Below, in pieces: positions 1 to 5,336 of a stretch of 5,336 nt of DNA; the first letter of the stretch is position 1; every line of letters starts with the position of its first letter. The notes below the pieces were generated by a model. The model searched no databases, had not been told where the DNA came from, and was given only the letters and a program-made list of their open reading frames with translations. Made by a program: the position numbers and the translations under genes. The DNA is from Gammaproteobacteria bacterium (GTDB lineage: Bacteria > Pseudomonadota > Gammaproteobacteria > Arenicellales > JAHEKD01), in assembly GCA_024638545.1 (NCBI GenBank), contig JAHEKD010000213.1:1-5336 (forward strand), given 5' to 3'.

Positions 1-581
1 AGGACAGCCCTTTAAACAGTTTTAATGATCTGGTTGCTGCCTTTAGAACCGACCCGTCGAGTATAGCCATTGGTGGAGGTTCTGTTCCCGGTGGCATGGA
101 CCATCTGGTTGCTGCCATGGCGCTGCAGGCGGCGGGAGAAGATCCAACGGCAGTTAAATATATTGCTTATGATGCAGGCGGCAAGGCGATGGCCGGACTG
201 CTCTCTGGTGAAGTTTCCGCTGTATCAACGGGTCTTTCCGAAGCAATTGCACTGGCCGATGCCGGCGAGGCGAAAATTATCGGCATTACCGCAGCCGAGC
301 GTGTTGATGCCGTGCCCGACGCGATGACCCTGAAGGAGCAGGGTATCGATACTGAATTTGTCAACTGGCGCGGTTTTTTTGCTGCACCCGGGCTGCCTGA
401 GGATAAGCTCAATGCCTACCGGGATGTACTCGCTAAAATGTATGACACGCCAGAATGGGAAGAAATCAGAGCACAGAACGGCTGGGTTAATATACACAAT
501 TCCGGCGATGACTTTGTTGCATTTTTGGAAGAACAGGAACAGGTTCTCGGCGACCTGATGAAAAAACTGGGCTTCCTGTAA
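1..581 (+). CDS. tctC: Tripartite tricarboxylate transporter solute-binding protein (TctC/Bug family), C-terminal part
   Basis: This is the C-terminal 192 residues of a periplasmic binding protein that captures a carboxylate and passes it to the TctA/TctB permease. The open frame runs from the first complete codon at position 3 to TAA at 579-581. The internal ATG at 96 is not the start, because family-like sequence continues upstream of it (IAIGGGSVPGGMDHL, fragment residues 21-35). Family features visible are YIAYDAGGKAMAGLLSGEV (about 53-71), the alarm-like stretch ITAAERVDAVPDAMTLKEQG (95-114), WRGFFAAPGLPEDKL (122-136), and a C-terminal helix ending in KKLGFL. Bug/TctC proteins are usually about 320 residues, so roughly the first 130, including the signal peptide, lie outside the window. 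Gene order with tctB and tctA downstream supports the call. The ligand cannot be predicted, since this family binds many carboxylates. A strong terminator follows the stop codon. Confidence 0.93.
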   Translation, partial: DSPLNSFNDLVAAFRTDPSSIAIGGGSVPGGMDHLVAAMALQAAGEDPTAVKYIAYDAGGKAMAGLLSGEVSAVSTGLSEAIALADAGEAKIIGITAAERVDAVPDAMTLKEQGIDTEFVNWRGFFAAPGLPEDKLNAYRDVLAKMYDTPEWEEIRAQNGWVNIHNSGDDFVAFLEEQEQVLGDLMKKLGFL

Positions 582-594
582 GCGAAGCACCTGC

Positions 595-630
595 AAACAC
601 GGCTGCACAGTCCAGCCGTGTTTTTTATTT
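595..630 (+). terminator. Rho-independent terminator after tctC
   Basis: An 11-bp perfect stem (595-605 with 613-623, core CACGGCTG/CAGCCGTG) closes a 7-base loop (606-612). It is followed by a T-rich run extending beyond 630. It begins 13 bases after the tctC stop codon and lies upstream of tctB. It should end much of the tctC transcript and so lower expression of the membrane subunits relative to the binding protein. That consequence is inferred; the hairpin is seen directly. Confidence 0.9.
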
Positions 631-719
631 TTTTGGTTCTACAATTGTTTCGAAATAAATACCTCTAAGGATCGCACATTATGGATGTGCTCAATAAAGT
701 AAGGAAAAGGAGATAGCGA

Positions 720-1214
720 ATGACTTTAAACCGCTGGATTGCTGCAATATTCCTGCTCATTTGTTTGATCTATGGCTACACATCCTACTTTGTCATGGAT
801 GCACTGCTACCGCCGTTTATGAAACAATCCCCGATCTGGCCAAGTTCATTTCCCAAGGTATTAGCCACACTGGGCATACTTTTGTCCTTCATCATTTTGC
901 TGACGCCCAGCTCAAAGGATTTTGAACCCGGGGCTGATGATATCAATTATCGAAGACTGGGTGATTATCATCTGTTTCAGGCACTGGGCCTGCTTGGCTT
1001 GATGGTGCTATATGCTTTTTGCTTAAGACCGATTGGCTTCCTGGTGTCGACAGTAGGCTTTTTAGTGCTCAGCGGTTATTTGCTTGGCGAACGTAAACTG
1101 CACTTAATGATTCCGATTGCGTTGATCACTGCAGTGGGTGTCTGGTATCTGGTGCAGCAGGTGTTGGGGATATATCTAAGGCCGTTGCCCTGGTTTTTAG
1201 GACAGGGAGGCTAG
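720..1214 (+). CDS. tctB: Tripartite tricarboxylate transporter small membrane subunit TctB (DUF1468)
   Basis: A 164-residue integral membrane protein, the small subunit of the TTT permease that partners TctA in the inner membrane. Length and layout fit the family: hydrophobic segments at about 6-24, 44-62, 85-101, 104-122 and 128-148, with a polar linker (about 63-83, rich in D, E and R) between the second and third. The C-terminal LRPLPWFLGQGG resembles the proline-rich end usual in TctB proteins. The start is set by AAGGAG at 707-712, seven bases before the ATG. The gene sits between a tctC fragment and tctA, the standard order. The tctA Shine-Dalgarno (GGGAGG) lies inside its last codons, so tctB and tctA are probably translationally coupled. 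TctB sequences diverge strongly, so the assignment rests on membrane pattern plus context. Confidence 0.92.
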   Translation: MTLNRWIAAIFLLICLIYGYTSYFVMDALLPPFMKQSPIWPSSFPKVLATLGILLSFIILLTPSSKDFEPGADDINYRRLGDYHLFQALGLLGLMVLYAFCLRPIGFLVSTVGFLVLSGYLLGERKLHLMIPIALITAVGVWYLVQQVLGIYLRPLPWFLGQGG

Positions 1215-1217
1215 GTT

Positions 1218-2738
1218 ATGCTTGAAGGCTTAATGCAGGGACTGGTCACGGTTTTCTCATTTAAGATGATCTTAATGGTGGTCGGGGGCTGTTTGATCGG
1301 GACCTTCATCGGCATGTTGCCGGGCCTCGGTCCAATGTCGATCATTGCAATTATGATTCCGATTGCGATTAATCTGGGTGATCCGTCGGCTGCCCTGATT
1401 TTGCTTGCCGGGGTTTATTACGGCGCTATTTTTGGAGGGTCAACCTCATCGATTCTGATTAATGCCCCCGGCGTGGCGTCTACGGTTGCCAGCAGCTTTG
1501 ACGGTTTCCCACTGGCGCGTTCGGGTAAAGCGGGTAAAGCCCTGACGGTTGCGGCAATTGCCTCCTTTGCAGGGGGTACGATTGGTGCGTTGCTGTTAAT
1601 GGTATTCGCGCCCATGCTGGCGTCGGTGGCACTGCTTTTTCACTCGGCCGAATATTTTGCCATGATGGTTGTGGGTCTTTCAGCCATTGCCGCATTTGCC
1701 GGCACCGGCCAGGTCGCCAAGGCATTGATGATGACCGTCGCCGGGCTTATGATGGCCACGGTAGGGGAGGCAGCTTTATTCAATGCGCCGCGTTTTACAG
1801 CCGGTATTATGGATCTACAGTCCGGTCTGGGCTTCATCACTTTGGCAATGGCCATGTTTGCCTTGCCCGAAGCGCTGTACCTGGTGCTTGATCCAAAGCG
1901 CTCAAACACCGGCGGGTCTGGTGATGGCGCCATTAAGGATCTGAGAATCTCCAAGGACGAGGCAAAACAGATAGCGCCGGTGATCGGTCGCCAGTCGGTC
2001 CAGGGTTTTTTAATCGGTGTTTTACCGGGCGCCGGTGCCACGATTGCTTCATTTTTGGGATATGCCGTTGAACGCAATATTGCAACCAAAGAAGATCAGG
2101 ATCAGTTTGGCAAGGGCTCAATAAAAGGCCTGGCCGCACCTGAATCAGCAAATAACGCTGCCTGCACAGGCTCGTTCGTACCGCTGTTAACCCTGGGTAT
2201 ACCGGGTTCAGGCACAACGGCTATTTTACTAGGTGCATTGATTGCGCTGAACGTGACACCAGGCCCGCGACTGATGGTTGATCAGCCGGAAATTTTCTGG
2301 GGCGTTATCATTTCAATGTACATCGGTAATATAGTTTTATTGATACTGAACCTGCCGCTGATACCGTATATCGCCAAAATTCTGACCGTGCCGCGAAATT
2401 ATCTGATTCCGTTTATCCTGTTCTTTACCCTGATGGGGGTCTATATCGGCCAGAATAATGCCACCGAGTTACTGATACTAGTTGCATTGGGTATTATTGC
2501 CACCATCCTGAGATTTGCTGATTACCCGCTGGCGCCGCTGCTGATTGGCTTTATATTGGGGCCCATGCTGGAGAACAACTTTGCCCGCTCGGTTCAGCTT
2601 TATGATGGCATAGGTTTTATTTGGCAACGGCCAATGACCATCAGTTTGCTGGTGCTGGCCTTTATTTTGGTTTTTTTGCCGACTTACCGGGCCAGGCGGG
2701 CGCGCATTCGGGCACAGGGTGTTGCCGATGGTGACTAG
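1218..2738 (+). CDS. tctA: Tripartite tricarboxylate transporter large permease subunit TctA
   Basis: The 506-residue large permease subunit, which forms the transport path in the inner membrane for the substrate delivered by TctC. The length matches the family's usual 500 or so. The internal duplication typical of TctA is visible. GMLPGLGP (32-39) recurs as GVLPGAGA (267-274), and GGSTSSILINAPG (73-85) is echoed by LGIPGSGTTAILLGAL (326-341). The second half also carries the conserved ERN...KGLAAPESANNA block (285-314). Many hydrophobic segments fill the rest, ending in a basic tail (RARRARIRAQ). The region VGEAALFNAPRFTAG (182-196) corresponds to a conserved VGxD...RFTFG stretch in many homologues but lacks the aspartate, which may reflect a subfamily difference. 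The start ATG has GGGAGG seven bases upstream and lies three bases after the tctB stop, so the two are in one operon. A terminator follows. Confidence 0.97.
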   Translation: MLEGLMQGLVTVFSFKMILMVVGGCLIGTFIGMLPGLGPMSIIAIMIPIAINLGDPSAALILLAGVYYGAIFGGSTSSILINAPGVASTVASSFDGFPLARSGKAGKALTVAAIASFAGGTIGALLLMVFAPMLASVALLFHSAEYFAMMVVGLSAIAAFAGTGQVAKALMMTVAGLMMATVGEAALFNAPRFTAGIMDLQSGLGFITLAMAMFALPEALYLVLDPKRSNTGGSGDGAIKDLRISKDEAKQIAPVIGRQSVQGFLIGVLPGAGATIASFLGYAVERNIATKEDQDQFGKGSIKGLAAPESANNAACTGSFVPLLTLGIPGSGTTAILLGALIALNVTPGPRLMVDQPEIFWGVIISMYIGNIVLLILNLPLIPYIAKILTVPRNYLIPFILFFTLMGVYIGQNNATELLILVALGIIATILRFADYPLAPLLIGFILGPMLENNFARSVQLYDGIGFIWQRPMTISLLVLAFILVFLPTYRARRARIRAQGVADGD

Positions 2739-2759
2739 GCACCGCGAATTACAAATAAC

Positions 2760-2785
2760 AAAAGCCGCTTGAGAGCGGCTTTTTT
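2760..2785 (+). terminator. Rho-independent terminator after tctA
   Basis: An 8-bp GC-rich stem, AAGCCGCT (2762-2769) with AGCGGCTT (2774-2781), extends to 10 bp through A:T pairs. It has a TGAG loop (2770-2773) and a T-run to 2785. It lies 21 bases after the tctA stop and closes the transporter operon ahead of fumC. Confidence 0.93.
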
Positions 2786-2818
2786 GATATGCTAAGCGTT
2801 GTTTTTAACCTTAAGGTT
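2784..2818 (+). promoter_or_regulatory. Possible fumC promoter/operator with a 12-bp palindrome over the Shine-Dalgarno
   Basis: AACCTTAAGGTT (2807-2818) is a perfect 12-bp palindrome ending seven bases before the fumC ATG. It contains the only plausible fumC Shine-Dalgarno, TAAGGT at 2812-2817. A -35-like TTGATA (2784-2789) overlaps the end of the preceding terminator's T-run, with a poor -10-like TAACCT (2806-2811) sixteen bases on. The palindrome is certain. Its role as an operator or as an RNA fold hiding the ribosome site, and the promoter itself, are inference. Because the preceding terminator should block read-through, fumC needs a start of transcription close to here. Confidence 0.3.
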
Positions 2819-2825
2819 TAAGCGT

Positions 2826-4205
2826 ATGAGAACTCGGATTGAAACAGACAGCATGGGCGAACTTGAGGTACCGCAAGATGCCTTGTATGGTGCCCAGACA
2901 CAGCGAGCCGTTAATAATTTTCCCGTGAGCGGAATACCCATGCCGGCGAGGTTTATTTCGGCACTGGGAATGATTAAGAAAACCTCGGCAACTGTAAACC
3001 TGGAGCTGGGCGAGCTTGATATTTCCATCGCCAAGGCCATTATCGAAGCGGCTGATCGGGTCAGTGAAAATAAACATGATGATCAGTTCCCGATTGATAT
3101 TTTTCAAACCGGATCCGGGACCAGTTCAAATATGAATGCCAACGAAGTTATTGCCAGGCTGGCTTCTGACTTTTCAGGCCGGGCTGTATCAGCCAATGAT
3201 CATGTCAATATGGCGCAAAGCAGCAATGACACTATACCCACCGCGATCCATTTATCGAGTGCTGTCGCTATCAGGGACTCGCTGTTACCTGCGCTTGAGC
3301 ATTTAAAAGCTACCGTTGAGGCCAAAGCACAGAGCAGCGATTCTCATGTCAAGACAGGCCGAACCCATTTAATGGATGCAATGCCGGTCAGATTGTCACA
3401 GGAACTGGGCGGTTGGGCACAACAGGTATCCAACGGAATAGAGCGCATTGAAGCGGTCAGGCCAAGATTGCACCTGATTGCACAGGGCGGCACGGCGGTA
3501 GGCACGGGTGTCAATACACATCCTGAATTTGCTGCGCAGTTTGCAAATAAACTCTCAGAATCCGTAGGTATAAACTTCCAGTCATCGCCTTCGTTTTTTG
3601 AGGCCCTGAGCTCAATGGATACCGTTGTTGAGTTATCCGGTCAACTCAAAACAATCGCAGTCAGCTTGATGAAAATTTCAAATGACCTCAGGTGGATGAA
3701 TTCAGGGCCGCTTGCCGGTCTTGGCGAAATTGAACTGCAGGCACTGCAGCCCGGTTCTTCAATCATGCCGGGTAAAGTTAACCCAGTGATACCGGAGTCA
3801 TGCTGCATGGTGTGCGCGCAGGTTTTGGGTAATGACCTGACAATTTCCATCGCCGGACAATCCGGTAATTTCCAGCTAAACGTGATGCTGCCGGTAATAG
3901 CCTACAATATTTTGCAAAGCATTGATTTATTGGCAAATATTTCCAGGTTATTAGCAGATAAGGCGATTGCAACCTTCACGGTAAATGAGCAAAACCTGAC
4001 GCGCTCCCTGAGCCGCAATCCGATATTAGTCACTGCATTGAATCCGATTATCGGTTATTTAAAGGCTGCCGAAATTGCCAAGCAGGCTTACAGGCAAAAC
4101 CGCCCTGTTATTGATGTAGCGCAGGAACTGACAAATTTATCTGAACAAGAGCTTGAGGCTTTACTTGATCCGCGTAAACTTACACAATCTGAAAATGCAG
4201 TTTAA
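2826..4205 (+). CDS. fumC: Fumarate hydratase class II (FumC)
   Basis: A 459-residue cytosolic, iron-independent fumarase that interconverts fumarate and L-malate in the TCA cycle, normally as a homotetramer. It begins with the family N-terminus RIETDSMGELEVP...LYGAQTQRAV. Substrate-site motifs follow: QTGSGTSSNMNANEV (94-108), QSSNDTIPTAIH (131-142), GRTHLMDAMP (178-187) with the catalytic His181, and the superfamily signature GSSIMPGKVNP (310-320), whose loop carries the catalytic serine (Ser311, aligned to Ser318 of E. coli FumC). The C-terminal NPILVTALNPIIGYLKAAEIAKQAY (398-422) is also typical. Overall it reads like the Pseudomonas-type FumC rather than aspartase or argininosuccinate lyase. 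The start is the ATG at 2826, with TAAGG upstream. A TTG at 2799 would add nine residues ahead of the conserved N-terminus and is not favoured. The gene is full length and lies between a terminator and a chorismate mutase-like gene 12 bases downstream. Confidence 0.97.
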   Translation: MRTRIETDSMGELEVPQDALYGAQTQRAVNNFPVSGIPMPARFISALGMIKKTSATVNLELGELDISIAKAIIEAADRVSENKHDDQFPIDIFQTGSGTSSNMNANEVIARLASDFSGRAVSANDHVNMAQSSNDTIPTAIHLSSAVAIRDSLLPALEHLKATVEAKAQSSDSHVKTGRTHLMDAMPVRLSQELGGWAQQVSNGIERIEAVRPRLHLIAQGGTAVGTGVNTHPEFAAQFANKLSESVGINFQSSPSFFEALSSMDTVVELSGQLKTIAVSLMKISNDLRWMNSGPLAGLGEIELQALQPGSSIMPGKVNPVIPESCCMVCAQVLGNDLTISIAGQSGNFQLNVMLPVIAYNILQSIDLLANISRLLADKAIATFTVNEQNLTRSLSRNPILVTALNPIIGYLKAAEIAKQAYRQNRPVIDVAQELTNLSEQELEALLDPRKLTQSENAV

Positions 4206-4254
4206 TTGTGTCTAGTGATGAGTGACCAGAATTTTAAAAATGCAGATAATTGTG
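4192..4254 (+). repeat. Near-exact 18-nt direct repeat across the fumC/mutase junction
   Basis: AAAATGCAG-TT-TAATTGTG at 4192-4210 recurs as AAAATGCAG-A-TAATTGTG at 4237-4254. The two copies begin 45 bases apart and differ only by TT versus A between the blocks. The first copy contains the last codons and the TAA of fumC. The second lies in codons 7 to 13 of the next gene. No longer flanking similarity is seen. It may be a local duplication or a coincidence in AT-rich sequence. Confidence 0.6.
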
Positions 4255-4532
4255 AATCCATGCGCGATGTGCGCGAGGCAATAGATTTACTTGATGAACA
4301 ATTACTGGACATATTGGCCAAACGCATCAAGTATATTGAGCGTGCAGCCCACATCAAGACATCCATCGATACGATTCGTGACGACGAGCGCATCGAGGCA
4401 ATAATTCTCAAACGCCGCGCACAAGCCCGGGAACATGGCTATAGTGAGGAAATAGTTGAATCACTGTTTCGGGCACTTATCGAATATTCCGTGAACCACG
4501 AAATGCAGGTCTTCAAGAAAAAGCTGATCTAA
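4218..4532 (+). CDS. AroQ-class chorismate mutase-like protein, PchB-related
   Basis: A 104-residue all-helical protein of the AroQ chorismate mutase fold, which rearranges chorismate to prephenate. The closest match I recall is PchB, an isochorismate pyruvate-lyase with side mutase activity. The N-terminal MRDVREAIDLLDEQLLDILAKR (15-36) is the diagnostic first helix. Active-site residues of E. coli chorismate mutase align as R11=Arg19, R28=Arg36, K39=Lys47, D48=Asp55, R51=Arg58 and S84=Ser91. E52 is replaced by Ile59 (Val in PchB) and Q88 by Glu95. There is no fused prephenate dehydratase or dehydrogenase. The ATG at 4218 is chosen. GTG at 4215 and TTG at 4206 are also in frame, and no clear Shine-Dalgarno precedes any of them, so translation is probably coupled to fumC, which ends 12 bases upstream. 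The following gene also uses chorismate. The fold is secure; mutase versus lyase is not settled. Confidence 0.88.
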   Translation: MSDQNFKNADNCESMRDVREAIDLLDEQLLDILAKRIKYIERAAHIKTSIDTIRDDERIEAIILKRRAQAREHGYSEEIVESLFRALIEYSVNHEMQVFKKKLI

Positions 4533-4665
4533 ACTTAAGTGTTGAAAATTACGGCAAGAAAATTCTGCAGCACCGGACTCGCCGGATGCTCCTGTATGCA
4601 CCTAACGCGCTGTGCTTAAAGGCAAGTATCACTTAGCCGTGCACGTTCTCACGATGTTCTGAATT
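4533..4665. other. Intergenic stretch with no convincing gene or terminator
   Basis: This 133-base gap separates the chorismate mutase-like gene from pabB. It starts with an 8-bp palindrome, ACTTAAGT (4533-4540). It also contains a small hairpin, GGCAAGT (4621-4627) with ACTTAGCC (4631-4638), seven pairs with one bulged A and a three-base loop. No T-run follows it, so it is not a standard terminator. I found no good -35/-10 pair and no usable ribosome site near its end. Read-through from fumC into pabB is therefore possible but not shown. Confidence 0.6.
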
Positions 4666-5336
4666 TTGCGAGCAGATCACAAAGTCCTGATTCATGACGC
4701 GACGCATTCACGCTGGCTATCGTTCAGCGAACCGCGGGGCATATTTGCGGTTGATGATCCGGATGATCTTCTGCCGGCACTGCAGGAGATTGAAGAACGC
4801 GTTCAAAAGGATAATTTATGGGCTGCCGGCTGGCTCAGTTATGAGGCTGCCGGCGCATTTGATTCAGCGCTGATCACGCACCCGCCAACAGCATTTCCGG
4901 CATTGTGGTTTGGTTTGTTTGAGTGTGTTGAATGTGTCTCATTTGAATCGATGCTCAGCGCTGAGCATGTGAATGTTTTTCAGCAAACCGTTTGGTCGCT
5001 AAATACTGATTTAGATAAGTACGCGGCAAAGATTGAACAAATTAAAGATGAAATAAGAGACGGCAACACATACCAGGTCAACTATACGATTCGTCAATTT
5101 GCTGATCTGGATATTTCAGCGGAGGATGCATTTTTAGGTTTTGCTTCGAATGCCAGATATGGCGCTTTTCTGGATACCGGACGCTTTGCAGTTTGCTGTG
5201 CCTCGCCTGAACTATTCTTCGATATAGATGGCGATACAATCGTTTCACGGCCCATGAAAGGTACTGCGCCCAGAGGGCGATTTCTTGAAGAAGACAAAAG
5301 ACTGAAACAGGCCCTCTGCCAATCCGAAAAAAACCG
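4666..5336 (+). CDS. pabB: Aminodeoxychorismate synthase component I (PabB), N-terminal part
   Basis: The first 223 residues of a chorismate-utilising enzyme that aminates chorismate to 4-amino-4-deoxychorismate for folate synthesis, using ammonia from a glutaminase partner (PabA). The N-terminal domain has GWLSYEAAGAFD (55-66). The chorismate-binding domain follows with IRDGNTYQVNYTIRQF (130-145), ASPELFF (179-185) and RPMKGTAPRG (195-204). Lys198 in PMKGT is the PabB-type nucleophile position; anthranilate synthases have Ala there. The frame is open to the window end, stopping within the conserved SEKNR. PabB proteins are about 450 residues, or longer when fused to PabC, which cannot be judged here. 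The only plausible in-frame start is TTG at 4666, without a clear Shine-Dalgarno. An in-frame ATG at 4654 is followed by TTC and then TGA (4660-4662). The neighbouring mutase-like gene uses the same substrate. Confidence 0.9.
   Translation, partial: MRADHKVLIHDATHSRWLSFSEPRGIFAVDDPDDLLPALQEIEERVQKDNLWAAGWLSYEAAGAFDSALITHPPTAFPALWFGLFECVECVSFESMLSAEHVNVFQQTVWSLNTDLDKYAAKIEQIKDEIRDGNTYQVNYTIRQFADLDISAEDAFLGFASNARYGAFLDTGRFAVCCASPELFFDIDGDTIVSRPMKGTAPRGRFLEEDKRLKQALCQSEKN

Noticed and set aside
225..608. A 127-codon open frame on the minus strand
   Set aside because: It is antisense to tctC and to the terminator hairpin, and its translation shows no recognisable domain.
1640..2089. A 149-codon open frame on the minus strand
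   Set aside because: It lies entirely opposite tctA, whose protein is intact and well conserved. The antisense translation is low-complexity and resembles no family.
2799..2825. Nine-residue N-terminal extension of FumC from a TTG codon
   Set aside because: The conserved FumC N-terminus begins just after the ATG at 2826. The TTG has no Shine-Dalgarno and the extension runs through the palindrome and ribosome site.
4586..4636. A 16-codon ORF in the gap before pabB
   Set aside because: It has no ribosome site and no recognisable peptide, and its length is expected by chance.
4621..4638. Hairpin in the gap before pabB as a terminator
   Set aside because: The stem has only seven pairs with a bulge and no T-run follows.
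4660..4662. TGA near the pabB start as a selenocysteine codon
   Set aside because: It is the third codon after an ATG without a ribosome site. No suitable downstream hairpin is evident, and PabB is not a selenoprotein family.
4218..5336. A pchBA-like salicylate (siderophore) pair
   Set aside because: The second gene carries the PabB-type PMKGT lysine and the YQVNYT block, so it reads as aminodeoxychorismate synthase and not as isochorismate synthase PchA.

Overview
The window looks like ordinary chromosome from a proteobacterium, probably a gammaproteobacterium. That placement rests on the protein families, above all a class II fumarase that reads like Pseudomonas-type FumC, on moderate base composition, and on compact plus-strand gene order. 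The species cannot be read from the sequence. All six supported genes are on the plus strand. No tRNA, rRNA, CRISPR array, insertion sequence or phage gene was seen, and no stretch longer than about 140 bases lacks a gene.

Region 1 (1-2785) is a tripartite tricarboxylate transporter (TTT) locus in the order tctC-tctB-tctA. It holds the C-terminal part of the periplasmic solute-binding protein, then the small membrane subunit TctB and the large membrane subunit TctA. A strong hairpin terminator lies between tctC and tctB, and a second closes the locus after tctA. TctC should capture a carboxylate in the periplasm and deliver it to the TctA/TctB permease. The substrate cannot be deduced, and no regulator is visible.

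Region 2 (2786-4532) starts with fumC, encoding class II fumarate hydratase of the TCA cycle. A 12-bp perfect palindrome covers its Shine-Dalgarno. Twelve bases after the fumC stop, in the same frame, begins a small AroQ-class chorismate mutase-like gene. Its catalytic positions mix features of E. coli chorismate mutase and of PchB.

Region 3 (4533-5336) is a 133-bp gap without a convincing gene or terminator. It is followed by the N-terminal part of a PabB-type aminodeoxychorismate synthase component I, cut by the window end. Its start is awkward: an upstream in-frame ATG is followed after one codon by TGA, leaving TTG as the likely start. The last two genes both act on chorismate, so the second half may be a small fumC-chorismate mutase-pabB transcription unit.

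No new multi-gene system is evident. The items most worth a second look are the hybrid active site of the chorismate mutase-like protein, the fumC/mutase junction (same frame, one stop codon, a near-exact 18-nt repeat 45 bases apart), the pabB start, and the terminator plus short leader ORF ahead of tctB.
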